Source: Crocinitomix catalasitica ATCC 23190
Lineage (GTDB): Bacteria > Bacteroidota > Bacteroidia > Flavobacteriales_D > Crocinitomicaceae
Direction of reading: 5' to 3'
NCBI RefSeq assembly: GCF_000621625.1
Contig: NZ_KK211318.1
Coordinates: 62,001-126,000, forward strand
DNA: 64,000 nt
Within the stretch, counting starts at the first letter, position 1. Every line of letters starts with the position of its first letter. The notes below the pieces were generated by a model. It saw nothing but the letters and a program-made list of their open reading frames with translations. It ran no database searches and was not told the origin of the DNA. Below, in pieces: positions 55,545-63,480 of this stretch. Both the position numbers and the translations under genes were made by a program.

Positions 55545-55787
55545 ATGGCAACGGTAGATAATATACGGAACGGTTTAATAGACAAAATACTATCGATTAA
55601 AAATAAAGATTTTTTAGTCGCTCTTGACAAACTAATTACTTCAAGTTCTTCGGAATCTGACATTATTAATTTGACTAAAGAGCAAAAAAGTATGCTGGAA
55701 ATGAGCGAACAAGATATTAAAACAGGAAAACTGATTTCTCAAGAAGCTATGGATAAAAGAAATCTGGAATGGCTAAACGCAATGTAA
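55545..55787 (+). CDS. Antitoxin of a ParE/RelE-type toxin-antitoxin pair
   Basis: An 80-residue protein: N-terminal helical part (NIRNGLIDKILSIKNKDFLV), central LTKEQKSMLEMSEQDIKTGKLISQEAMDKR, typical of antitoxins whose C terminus wraps the toxin. It overlaps the toxin gene by 19 bases, which supports the pairing. Confidence 0.82.
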   Translation: MATVDNIRNGLIDKILSIKNKDFLVALDKLITSSSSESDIINLTKEQKSMLEMSEQDIKTGKLISQEAMDKRNLEWLNAM

Positions 55788-56083
55788 TTTGGACTCGAAC
55801 AGCCGACATCCAATTCGTGGGAATTTTAAAGTATTGGGTAAATAAAAATAAGTCCAATACATACTCAAAAAAACTTGTAAAATTAGTTTCGGACAGAACG
55901 AAACAAATAGCCCAACAACCATTAATTTTCAAAGCGACTGATTTTAAAGATACAAGCGTTGCATCTCTTGGGAATTTTAGCATTTACTATAAATTCAATG
56001 ACGAAGAAATTACAATAACAGCGTTTTGGGATAATAGACAAAATCCTAAAGAGCTTTTAAAAATTTTAGATAACAAAAAATAA
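55769..56083 (+). CDS. ParE/RelE-family toxin
   Basis: A 104-residue protein with the ParE/RelE fold: VIWTRTADIQFVGILKYWV, two helices with SKKLVKLVSDRTKQIAQQP, then GNFSIYYKFNDEEITITAFWDNRQNPKEL, where the DNRQNP ending matches the common DtRqdP-like tail. By family it could act on gyrase or the ribosome. It starts inside the antitoxin gene and is followed by a hairpin (GGTTACT/AGTAACC, 56084-56105). Confidence 0.88.
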   Translation: MAKRNVIWTRTADIQFVGILKYWVNKNKSNTYSKKLVKLVSDRTKQIAQQPLIFKATDFKDTSVASLGNFSIYYKFNDEEITITAFWDNRQNPKELLKILDNKK

Positions 56084-56105
56084 GGTTACTATAAAAAAGT
56101 AACCA
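56084..56105. terminator. Possible terminator of the toxin-antitoxin operon
   Basis: Arms GGTTACT (56084-56090) and AGTAACC (56099-56105) immediately after the toxin stop. Confidence 0.5.
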
Positions 56106-56114
56106 TTGTACACT

Positions 56115-56292
56115 CTCTGCTACCGCGCGCCATGAAATTCGACTAAGTAAATCCTTTCACTTGGTAGTCTAACTTAACCCTAAATATTAATATCTTCAAA
56201 GCCTTTTCACTGTTAATGCTCAGTAGATTACTAATATTTAACAAGGAATACTATATTTGAGAAACAAAGTACCCGAGTACCTAACTTGAATG
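56115..56292 (+). repeat. Intergenic element, diverged copy I
   Basis: Contains CTACCGCGCGCC, CCTAAATATTAAT (shared with copies E/F), CAGTAGATTACTAATATTTA (shared with H), -7 box TATATTTG at 56252-56259, and ACCCGAGTACCTAACTTGAA. It has all the parts of the element in order, about 178 bases long, but diverged in the middle. It supplies the promoter of the small lipoprotein at 56316. Confidence 0.65.
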
Positions 56293-56315
56293 CACTTATT
56301 TAATAAAAATAAATT

Positions 56316-56543
56316 ATGAAAAAATTATTGTTCCCACTAATCATTATTGCTCTATCAACAACCTCTTGCATAAAGGATGCAACTTGCACTTGTAAAAATT
56401 CATACGGGGACATTCTCTCAACAGATTATTTGAAATCAAGTGGTAGTAAAGTTGAGCAGTTTAAAAGTGATTGTGAGGCGCTTATAATTGAAGATACGGT
56501 AAATGACGTTGTCGTTGCATTGACGCCTTGTGAATTGAGTTGA
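56316..56543 (+). CDS. Small Cys-rich lipoprotein
   Basis: A 75-residue lipoprotein: lipobox STTSC at about 18, then CTCKNSYGDILS and a late LTPCEL, five Cys in all in the mature part, suggesting disulfides. No family recognised. It is directly behind the element promoter at 56252 with a leader of about 50 bases. Confidence 0.65.
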   Translation: MKKLLFPLIIIALSTTSCIKDATCTCKNSYGDILSTDYLKSSGSKVEQFKSDCEALIIEDTVNDVVVALTPCELS

Positions 56544-56596
56544 TATTTCTTGAACATTAAGGTTTATAAGGATTTATATCGAATACGATAAAAATA

Positions 56597-57110
56597 ATGC
56601 AGAATTCAAATTTAATTATTGAAACAGAACGACTATTATTACGGCCATTTAAGTTGGAAGATATTTCACCTGCCTATGCCATGAATTTAGATGCAGAAGT
56701 TAGCCAATACAAAGGAGACGGAGGAGTTGTGTCTAAAAGTGAAATTGAAAGAAGGATTGTTGAGAATGTATTCGGTGATTATGAAAAATATGGTTTTGGA
56801 CGGCTTGCAGTCGAATTAAAAGAAGAAAATAAATTGATAGGATTTACTGGTCTAAAGTATCTTGAAGATAAGGAGAAGTTGATCTAGGTTATCGATTCAT
56901 GAAAAAATATTGGGGAAAAGGATTTGCTACTGAAGCAGCAAAAGCAAGTGTAAACTTTGGTTTTAATAAGCTTGGTTTGAACAGAATGATTGCGATGGTA
57001 CTATCAGAGAATGCAGGCTCAATTCGAGTGCTTCAAAAACTAATTTTGAATTTGAAAAGGAGATTATTGAAGATAATCAATTAGTAAAAGTTTATGCATT
57101 GAAAAAATAA
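56597..57110 (+). pseudogene. Frameshifted GNAT acetyltransferase, paralogue of 40906-41442
   Basis: The first frame (56597-56887) is very close to the intact GNAT protein at 40906 (TERLLLRPFKLEDISPAY, ENVFGDYEKYGFGRLAVEL) up to GLKYLED, then shifts. The other frame continues with GYRFMKKYWGKGFATEAAKA to LQKL, shifts again, and the original frame would end at 57108-57110 (LKK). Two small deletions explain both shifts. Best read as a decayed duplicate; sequencing errors are possible but two would be needed. Confidence 0.8.
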
Positions 57111-57123
57111 TAGAATGAAATAG

Positions 57124-57219
57124 AGGAAATTTTCAGCTTATATACCGAAAATAGGGGAGAATTGGATTCTTGAATTTCGTAGCACGTCGGAAAGAGAAAA
57201 CGAATTGGTAAAAAAGTAA
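57124..57219 (+). pseudogene. Short gene remnant
   Basis: An open stretch of 31 codons without start, reading FSAYIPKIGENWILEFRSTS and ending in VKK-stop, inside the 270-base gap 57111-57380. It looks like the C-terminal end of a lost gene. Nothing else in the gap is recognisable. Confidence 0.3.
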
Positions 57220-57380
57220 AATTTTCCACACTTCAATGGGATTCTTCATGAATCTAAACCAGGTTTTCAGTTTCCAAAGTAAATGCCTATTTTTATTCAA
57301 TTATTACAATCAATTTTAAAAAAATAATCATTGAAAAACTGATGTCACTTTTAAGGAGAATCAATCAGTTATAGCAGAAA

Positions 57381-59186
57381 ATGAGCAACTATCTGTCCAT
57401 ATCATCATCCAATAAATCCATTGTGGTTCTCCCATTTGTCAATATGAGTTCCGATCCAGACAATGAGTATTTTAGCGATGGTATCACAGAGGAAATAATC
57501 AACGCCCTAACCACAGTGAAAGGTTTGAAAGTCATTGCTCGCACCTCTTCATTTGCGTTTAAGAATAAAAATATAGACGTGCGTACCATTGGTGAGCAGT
57601 TAGGTGTAAGTACGGTTTTGGAGGGGAGTGTCCGCAAATCAAAGAACAGGGTTCGCATCACAGCGCAGCTGATCAGCACTGTTGACGGTACTCACTTCTG
57701 GTCGAAGAATTTCGACCGGGATTTAGAAGATATTTTCGAAGTACAAGACGAGATAAGTTTGCTAATTGCCGACCAGATTCGGGAAAATTTTGGTCACCTC
57801 AATATTCAAGAACATCTAATTGAAGCGCCTACACAAAATATAGCGTCCTACGATCTATACCTTAAAGGTCGTCATCATCAATTAATGTGGGACGGTCCAG
57901 GAATCGTCAGTGCAATTGCTCACTATAAAGAAAGCGTAGCGTTAGACCCCTCATTTGCTTTACCATACTTTGGTTTGGCATTTTGTTATGCCATGTACGG
58001 ATCATGGGGAAATGATAAAAACTTATTACAGTTGTCAGAAGAAAACCTTAGTAAAGGCTTTGAACTAGACAAACAATCCTATGTAGGGTATTTTAGTAAA
58101 GGAGAACTGTCCTTTTGGGGGCATTGGGATTTCATTAATGCACATAAGTCTTTTCAAAAAGCAATAGAACTTAATCCAGCTTATACTGAAGCCGAAGAAT
58201 GTTTATGTGAATTGTATTCCGCAGCAGGTTATTTCGAAAAAGCATTATGGCATGCCGATAATATTTTAAGAATAAATCCACTGTCACCCAATCATTATTT
58301 TACCAAAGCTAATATTCATTATTTAAAAGAGGATTATACAAAAGCGCTGGAATGCATAGAGACTTCATTGAGTATTAATCCCGATTTTACTCATCCTATT
58401 GCACTAAAGCAACTGTGTTTAATTCTTATCAAAGATTACGATAAATTAAATGAGTTCTTAAACAATACTCCTTTGGCAGAAAAACCAAAAGAATGCAGAG
58501 TATTGTACAAGTTGGTAAATCCTGAAGAAAAGGTCGATATTGATATTAGTAATGTGAGTGCAATGATAAAAGAAGATATTGGTTCAGCGCTATTTCCTTG
58601 GCAACTGTTTTTATTAGTCCATCTAGGGAAACACGAAATGGCATTAGACTATTTGGAAGAAAATAGCAAGATGCGTACAGGGCAAATCATAAACTTTATG
58701 AATATCCCATTCCTTAAACCTTTACACCAATATAAGAGATTCAAAGATTTATTAGATGTTAACTTCCGATTGGAATTTTTACTACCTAATTCCGAAGAAC
58801 AAATTCAAGTTACCTCTCTTAAAGCCTTAGTTTCAGATTCTGAAATCGACATGGTTTTAAAAAAATTGGAAAAAGGAATGAAGGAAGAAAAGTGGTTTAT
58901 AAATCCATCTTTATCTTTGCGCGATGTGTCAGAAAATGTAAATATTAGCAGTAATAAATTATCCTGGTTGTTGAATGAACGAATTGGCAAAAACTACAAT
59001 GAATTCATCAACGGTTATCGTTTAGAAAATTTTAAAAATATAGCATTAAATTCGGCCAATAGTCACCTTACCCTTTTAGCGCTAGCCTTCGACAGTGGAT
59101 TTAATTCCAAAACAGTATTCAATACCTTCTTTAAAAAAGTCGAAGGGATGACACCAAAAACATGGTTGAGATCAAATCAAGCTTAA
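57381..59186 (+). CDS. TolB/FlgO-N, TPR and AraC-type HTH regulator
   Basis: A 601-residue protein. Residues about 12-135: FlgO/TolB-N-like domain often found with adenylate-cyclase-type regulators (SIVVLPFVNMSSDPDNEYFS, GVSTVLEGSVRKSKNRVRIT, FWSKNFDRDLEDIFEVQDEI). Residues about 150-340: TPR units (SFQKAIELNPAYTEAEECL, ALECIETSLSINPDF). Residues about 505-600: AraC-type DNA-binding domain (SENVNISSNKLSWLLNERI, ALAFDSGFNSKTVFNTFFKK, GMTPKTWL). No membrane segment or signal peptide. It probably controls the following beta-barrel genes (inference). Confidence 0.88.
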   Translation: MSNYLSISSSNKSIVVLPFVNMSSDPDNEYFSDGITEEIINALTTVKGLKVIARTSSFAFKNKNIDVRTIGEQLGVSTVLEGSVRKSKNRVRITAQLISTVDGTHFWSKNFDRDLEDIFEVQDEISLLIADQIRENFGHLNIQEHLIEAPTQNIASYDLYLKGRHHQLMWDGPGIVSAIAHYKESVALDPSFALPYFGLAFCYAMYGSWGNDKNLLQLSEENLSKGFELDKQSYVGYFSKGELSFWGHWDFINAHKSFQKAIELNPAYTEAEECLCELYSAAGYFEKALWHADNILRINPLSPNHYFTKANIHYLKEDYTKALECIETSLSINPDFTHPIALKQLCLILIKDYDKLNEFLNNTPLAEKPKECRVLYKLVNPEEKVDIDISNVSAMIKEDIGSALFPWQLFLLVHLGKHEMALDYLEENSKMRTGQIINFMNIPFLKPLHQYKRFKDLLDVNFRLEFLLPNSEEQIQVTSLKALVSDSEIDMVLKKLEKGMKEEKWFINPSLSLRDVSENVNISSNKLSWLLNERIGKNYNEFINGYRLENFKNIALNSANSHLTLLALAFDSGFNSKTVFNTFFKKVEGMTPKTWLRSNQA

Positions 59187-59381
59187 ACCTCTTTAAAAAG
59201 TACTAAATCTCACTTTTAAGTTTGCAATTATAATGTAGAACGATTCATCCTTGAATTCTATTCATCTTTGCGCCGTCAAATCGATTAGGCAGTATCAATA
59301 ATCATTGAAATCCGCTTAAAAAAATGGATTAAGTAAAGCGGGAAATTCTTTGAGAAATAGAAATTTTTAAAATAATAAATT

Positions 59382-59951
59382 ATGAAGAGGACATTATTAA
59401 CCTTGACTTTGTGCGGATTAACATTAATCGCCAAATCTCAAAATGCAAGTGTAGAAAAATCAACATTCGGCATTCAATCTGGCGTTTTAGGAGTGTGGGC
59501 GTATAACGAAGCTAAACTATCAAATGCCTTTGCTCTAAGAACTGAAATTGGATTTGACTTTGGTATTTGGGAAACTACCTTTTATGATGATTATAATTCT
59601 CCATTCTTACTCACACCGGTTATAGTGCTTGAGCCAAGATTCTATTATAACCTTAAAAAACGTTCAGAGAATTCGAAAAGAACCGATGGGAATAGTGGAG
59701 ACTTCATTGCTATTAAAGCAGGATATCATTCAGATTTGTTTGTTTTATTCAATGGAGACAATGCTCCTATTGTAAGTGACTTTTCAATTATACCTACGTG
59801 GGGAATTAGAAGAAATATTGGGGAACATTTTAATTATGAAGCAGGGCTTGGAGTAGGCTTTAGTCACACATTTGCTAAACGCGCTGGTTATGAAAAGGAT
59901 AAAAGTGAGATGGAATTAAATATGCACTTGCGAATAGGATATAGGTTTTAG
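59382..59951 (+). CDS. Outer-membrane beta-barrel protein
   Basis: A 189-residue exported protein; signal peptide ends IAKSQ. Beta-strand pattern with FALRTEIGFDFGIW, LEPRFYYNL, NYEAGLGVGFSHTF, and C-terminal strand MHLRIGYRF with a terminal Phe, typical of Bacteroidota outer-membrane porin-like proteins. Downstream of the AraC-type regulator. Confidence 0.78.
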   Translation: MKRTLLTLTLCGLTLIAKSQNASVEKSTFGIQSGVLGVWAYNEAKLSNAFALRTEIGFDFGIWETTFYDDYNSPFLLTPVIVLEPRFYYNLKKRSENSKRTDGNSGDFIAIKAGYHSDLFVLFNGDNAPIVSDFSIIPTWGIRRNIGEHFNYEAGLGVGFSHTFAKRAGYEKDKSEMELNMHLRIGYRF

Positions 59952-60032
59952 TAGATAAAAAACAACACACTACAACTTAAACTAAAGTGCTTTATAGCGA
60001 TCGAAATTATTAAAAAATAAAAAAATATTATC

Positions 60033-60683
60033 ATGAAAATTTTATTTGCAATTGTTTTATTTTCTTGCACGATTAGTGCAATTGCTCAAACTGACTCAAC
60101 CAATTTAAAAGATCCAGACGTTACCTATAAGTGGAGGATAAGTATACCCTATTTTGTGCCTGAAGGACTTATCGTGGATAAATGGAACGACCACACAAGT
60201 GTACAACACTTGGAGCTTCATGTAAAACGAAACCTGGATAACAAGAACATTATAGGATTAAAATTTGCCCACTTTCGATTGTTTCAGTCAATGGGAATCA
60301 CTTGGTGGGATGGTCTTTTGGATAAAATAGAATCAGGAACTGAATACTATCCTGGTCATGTGCGAACATTTGGTGTCGGATTAACGTACCAACGTATGAT
60401 ATGGAAAGGGTTATTTGCAACAGCCGAAGTGCTACCACAATTTCAAACCTATTTAGATCTAGACGGCGATAAAATAAAAAATGGTTTTAAACTTTATAAC
60501 TCGATTCATTTAGGCTACCATCTCTCCTTTTTTAAGAAAAAGCGATTTTTCATAGAGCCACAGATTAATTGTATGCTTTGGACGCGAGACAACAACGCCC
60601 CTGCTGGATTTAGACAGTTGAACGATAAATGGAGAAACTATTTTTTGCTTGAGCCACAGATTTATTTAGGCGTTAATTTTTAA
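60033..60683 (+). CDS. Outer-membrane beta-barrel-like protein
   Basis: A 216-residue exported protein; signal peptide ends AIAQ. Strand pattern GLKFAHFRLFQSM, TFGVGLTYQRMIW, FKLYNSIHLGYHLSFF, LLEPQIYLGVNF with terminal Phe. It follows the barrel gene at 59382 by 81 bases and is probably a partner under the same control. Confidence 0.75.
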   Translation: MKILFAIVLFSCTISAIAQTDSTNLKDPDVTYKWRISIPYFVPEGLIVDKWNDHTSVQHLELHVKRNLDNKNIIGLKFAHFRLFQSMGITWWDGLLDKIESGTEYYPGHVRTFGVGLTYQRMIWKGLFATAEVLPQFQTYLDLDGDKIKNGFKLYNSIHLGYHLSFFKKKRFFIEPQINCMLWTRDNNAPAGFRQLNDKWRNYFLLEPQIYLGVNF

Positions 60684-60808
60684 AGGTTATCTGACAAGTC
60701 AGGAATAGAGATTCTTGGCTTGTCAGATTAAAAGAACGCTCTACTAAATATTATCGCTTCACGTACCCGGAAATGCTTATATTTATTCATTACGTCAAGC
60801 ACATCAAA

Positions 60809-61225
60809 ATGGACAAACAAATCAAATTTTTCAAACTCAATCAAGAATACTCGCTTCCTGACGTTAAGTTAGGAGATTCAATTGAGGAATTAAAATCATC
60901 CGGTATATTGATCGCAGCTCGGTCTGATGATAGCGTCAAGTTTATATATGCTAAAAATGAAAATATATTGATTGGAAATGAGGCTAGTGTAATTAATCAA
61001 ATTTGGTTTACAAGATTGTCCGGCTGTAATATTTTTGATATAGATCCTTATGCTTTTCCCTATCCAGCAATAGAGCCAATTACTGAATATTTTGCACAAG
61101 AACATCAACAAATTAAGGATGTAAATAATTTTGTAGAACTGAAATTATATGGCATAGGGTACTATCTCGCACTAATATTTAGTAATTATATGCCGAATCA
61201 CATTATCTTATCTAAAAATAACTAA
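60809..61225 (+). CDS. Hypothetical protein
   Basis: A 138-residue cytosolic protein. The start at 60809 (MDKQIKFFKLNQEYSLPDVK) is preferred to an ATG at 60773, because the upstream part includes CTTATATTTATT resembling the promoter part of the intergenic element. DIDPYAFPYPAIEPITEYF is the most distinctive segment. No family recognised. Confidence 0.6.
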   Translation: MDKQIKFFKLNQEYSLPDVKLGDSIEELKSSGILIAARSDDSVKFIYAKNENILIGNEASVINQIWFTRLSGCNIFDIDPYAFPYPAIEPITEYFAQEHQQIKDVNNFVELKLYGIGYYLALIFSNYMPNHIILSKNN

Positions 61226-61260
61226 CTCCCTGAAACCAATCCCCCATCCAACGTTATACC

Positions 61261-61290
61261 CAAACCAAACCAAACCAAACCAAACCAAAC
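61261..61290. repeat. CAAAC tandem repeat (six units)
   Basis: Six perfect CAAAC units immediately before CACATCAAACCAATG, in the leader of the L,D-transpeptidase-like gene (ATG at 61303). Repeats of this type can change copy number by slippage and so alter promoter spacing or mRNA leader. Confidence 0.85.
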
Positions 61291-61302
61291 CACATCAAAC
61301 CA

Positions 61303-62058
61303 ATGCCAACCAAACCCATCCTCCTCGTAACTCTCTCCATCCTCATCCTGTCCGCATTCTATATTCAACCCGATTTCGTTACCGACCAAAAAAAATACCA
61401 ACGGGTGCGAACAGCATTCGCTGAAAAAGGGGAGAAGGTATCAGAAAAATTGAACGCTTTCTCGATTCCTACCAACGACTTGAACTTATTACTTGTGGCG
61501 TATAAAGCTGAACAGGAATTGGTGATATACGGCAAAGAGCAAGCGGCAACTGCGTATAAAAAGATACAGACTTATAAAGTCTGTGCGTCATCGGGTGAAT
61601 TAGGACCGAAACGCAAACAAGGCGACTTGCAAGTGCCGGAAGGATTCTACCATATCGATCGTTTTAATCCCGCTAGTTCGTATTATTTATCATTGGGCAT
61701 CAATTACCCCAACAATGCAGATAGAATTAAAGGAGAGGGCAATAATCTAGGTGGTGACATCTTTATTCATGGGGAATGTGTGACCATTGGTTGTTTGCCC
61801 ATGACAAATGATAAAATCAAAGAGATCTATCTCTACGCGATAATGGCGAAGAACAATGGGCAAAGCAAGATTCCTGTGTATGTTTTTCCGTTTAAAATGA
61901 CCGATCAACAAATGGAGGTGGCCACTGTTAAATACAGTACTCGACCGAAACTGATGTCATTCTGGAAGAATCTGCAAATGGGGTATCAACAGTTCCATTC
62001 GAATTTGAAGCCGCTTGGTTTTAGTATTGACGCAAAAGGGGATTATCAATTTAATTAA
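61303..62058 (+). CDS. L,D-transpeptidase-family (YkuD) protein
   Basis: A 251-residue exported or membrane-anchored protein. N-terminal hydrophobic segment (ILLVTLSILILSAFYI). Catalytic motif HGECVTIGCLPMTN at about 160-175, matching HGxx...S/TxGC with the active-site Cys of YkuD-type L,D-transpeptidases. Role by family: peptidoglycan crosslinking or lipoprotein attachment. The first bases of the gene are unusually C-rich. Confidence 0.85.
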   Translation: MPTKPILLVTLSILILSAFYIQPDFVTDQKKYQRVRTAFAEKGEKVSEKLNAFSIPTNDLNLLLVAYKAEQELVIYGKEQAATAYKKIQTYKVCASSGELGPKRKQGDLQVPEGFYHIDRFNPASSYYLSLGINYPNNADRIKGEGNNLGGDIFIHGECVTIGCLPMTNDKIKEIYLYAIMAKNNGQSKIPVYVFPFKMTDQQMEVATVKYSTRPKLMSFWKNLQMGYQQFHSNLKPLGFSIDAKGDYQFN

Positions 62059-62071
62059 AAAGGGGCATAAA

Positions 62072-62104
62072 AAAATCCGTTCAATCATGGAAAGAACGGA
62101 TTTT
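62072..62104. terminator. Bidirectional terminator
   Basis: Arms AAAATCCGTTC (62072-62082) and GAACGGATTTT (62094-62104), perfect, between convergent genes. Confidence 0.88.
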
Positions 62105-62122
62105 AAATAATTTTTGATTGGC

Positions 62123-62539
62123 TTAACCTAATTCAGTCATAATTACTTCAGTAGGTTCTCCTCTTAGAATCAATGCTAAAATACTTTCAACATCAACGTC
62201 ATCTAAACTTTTATAACCAATTCCAACAGCTACGCGTTCCAATACTTTTTCTTCGTTCTCACCAATTTTACCATCAGCGTGTACCATTTTCACCAACTCA
62301 ATAATTTGTTCGAATCGTTCGTGACGATCTACTGGTGGTTGAATAGCCAATTTTCTAGGGTTTTCAATAATCTCATTAATTTGATCCTCGTTCAAACCAA
62401 TTTTATGCCCCATTTTGTGTAAAAGCTTGCATTCTTCGTCAGAAACTACACCATCAGCTTTTGCTATTAATATCATATTTCTGAAATGGCTACGGTCTTT
62501 TTTGCGACCACCAGTTTCAAATAATTCTCCAATTGACAT
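62123..62539 (-). CDS. TerB-like protein
   Basis: A 138-residue cytosolic helical protein of the TerB (tellurite resistance B-like) family: NMILIAKADGVVSDEECKLL, VKMVHADGKIGENEEKVL, and VAVGIGYKSLDDVDV. Two D-G-x-x-x-x-E motifs typical of TerB, which may bind metal. No other ter genes nearby, so resistance is not implied. Confidence 0.82.
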   Translation of the reverse strand: MSIGELFETGGRKKDRSHFRNMILIAKADGVVSDEECKLLHKMGHKIGLNEDQINEIIENPRKLAIQPPVDRHERFEQIIELVKMVHADGKIGENEEKVLERVAVGIGYKSLDDVDVESILALILRGEPTEVIMTELG

Positions 62540-62601
62540 ATCGTGTTATTTTTTGTGCAAAAATAAAATATACTTCTTTTATTTCCTATTATTAATTTAC
62601 T

Positions 62602-63324
62602 TTAATCTACTTTCTTAAATTGTAATAATTCATTGCCTTTTGTGTCCATCATAATCAGACTCAAATCCTTAATTGTATAGTTGGCTACTTTGTTCAATTC
62701 TAATAAAAAGGCAGTTTCAATTTCTTGTTCCGGACAGAATTTCTTTGTTGAAATAACTGGTCCAAATTTTAATTCAGTTGGCGTCAATAAATCAATACGA
62801 CCATTAATTGTATTACAAGTACCATTGCCAAACAATCTCAATTCGTTGGCATTGACTTCAATACTAGGTCTTTGACTTGTAATTTCAATTGTTTTACCAC
62901 CAATTGCCGTCAATGCCCATATATCATGAATTCTAAAATATTCGACATCCATTTCTTTTGAGATTTCTTTCACCAATACGCGTTTAATCGTCGCACGATC
63001 TGCTGCGATTGTTTCAGGATCTAACTTGACCGTGCGCACTACCAATTTATATTTATAACCAGGTTGATAATCAAATCCATCAATTCTACCGGTTGTATTT
63101 TTCCAAGCACCTTCTGTGATTGTTTCATTCTCTTGAATCATCAAACAAGGCATTGGTGCAACACCAGCACATTGACTATAATAACTATTCACCCAGATAA
63201 TAGATTCGTCTTCGTTTAAAACCATGTCTTTTATTTCAGTTTCTACTGCATCTTTGGTCGTACCACAGGCAGCGAACAAAAGTAAGAAGAAGGGGAGTGC
63301 TATAATATTCAATTTCATCATCAT
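62602..63324 (-). CDS. Lipoprotein with DUF4377 and META domains
   Basis: A 240-residue lipoprotein: lipobox LFAAC near residue 20. Residues about 35-115 match DUF4377 (IIWVNSYYSQCAGVAPMPCL, GFDYQPGYKYKLVVRTV). Residues about 130-240 match the META/HslJ domain (IWALTAIGGKTIEI, FGNGTCNTINGRIDL, FGPVISTKKFCPEQEIETAF). Envelope stress or protease-related roles are known for META proteins; the function here is inference. Confidence 0.9.
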   Translation of the reverse strand: MMMKLNIIALPFFLLLFAACGTTKDAVETEIKDMVLNEDESIIWVNSYYSQCAGVAPMPCLMIQENETITEGAWKNTTGRIDGFDYQPGYKYKLVVRTVKLDPETIAADRATIKRVLVKEISKEMDVEYFRIHDIWALTAIGGKTIEITSQRPSIEVNANELRLFGNGTCNTINGRIDLLTPTELKFGPVISTKKFCPEQEIETAFLLELNKVANYTIKDLSLIMMDTKGNELLQFKKVD

Positions 63325-63374
63325 TCATTTTTTATTATTCAACCCTAAAAAGCGTGCCGAATTGATGCAAAAAT

Positions 63375-63406
63375 AAAAAAGACACCGCTAATTAGGTGTC
63401 TTTTTT
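63375..63406. terminator. Terminator
   Basis: Perfect 12-base arms AAAAAAGACACC (63375-63386) and GGTGTCTTTTTT (63395-63406), 74 bases downstream of the end of the minus-strand gene at 63481. Confidence 0.88.
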
Positions 63407-63480
63407 AATAATTTCGATTAAGTAACCATTTTAGCCCTCCAAACCTGCATCGATTTACGAAGAAGGGGAGCGAAAGTAGG

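Noticed and set aside
36400-57200. Classical integron array with attC sites
   Set aside because: Some RYYYAAC and GTTRRRY cores occur, but I could not pair them into the R''/L''/L'/R' structure at proper spacing, and no integrase gene is visible. I report it only as cassette-like.
57220-57380. Additional small gene before the AraC-type regulator
   Set aside because: Only short open stretches without start or family features.
61261-61290. CRISPR-like repeat
   Set aside because: It is an uninterrupted 5-base tandem repeat with no spacers and no cas genes.
62123-62539. Tellurite resistance determinant
   Set aside because: Only a stand-alone TerB-like gene; no terC/terD/terZ genes nearby, so a resistance role is unsupported.
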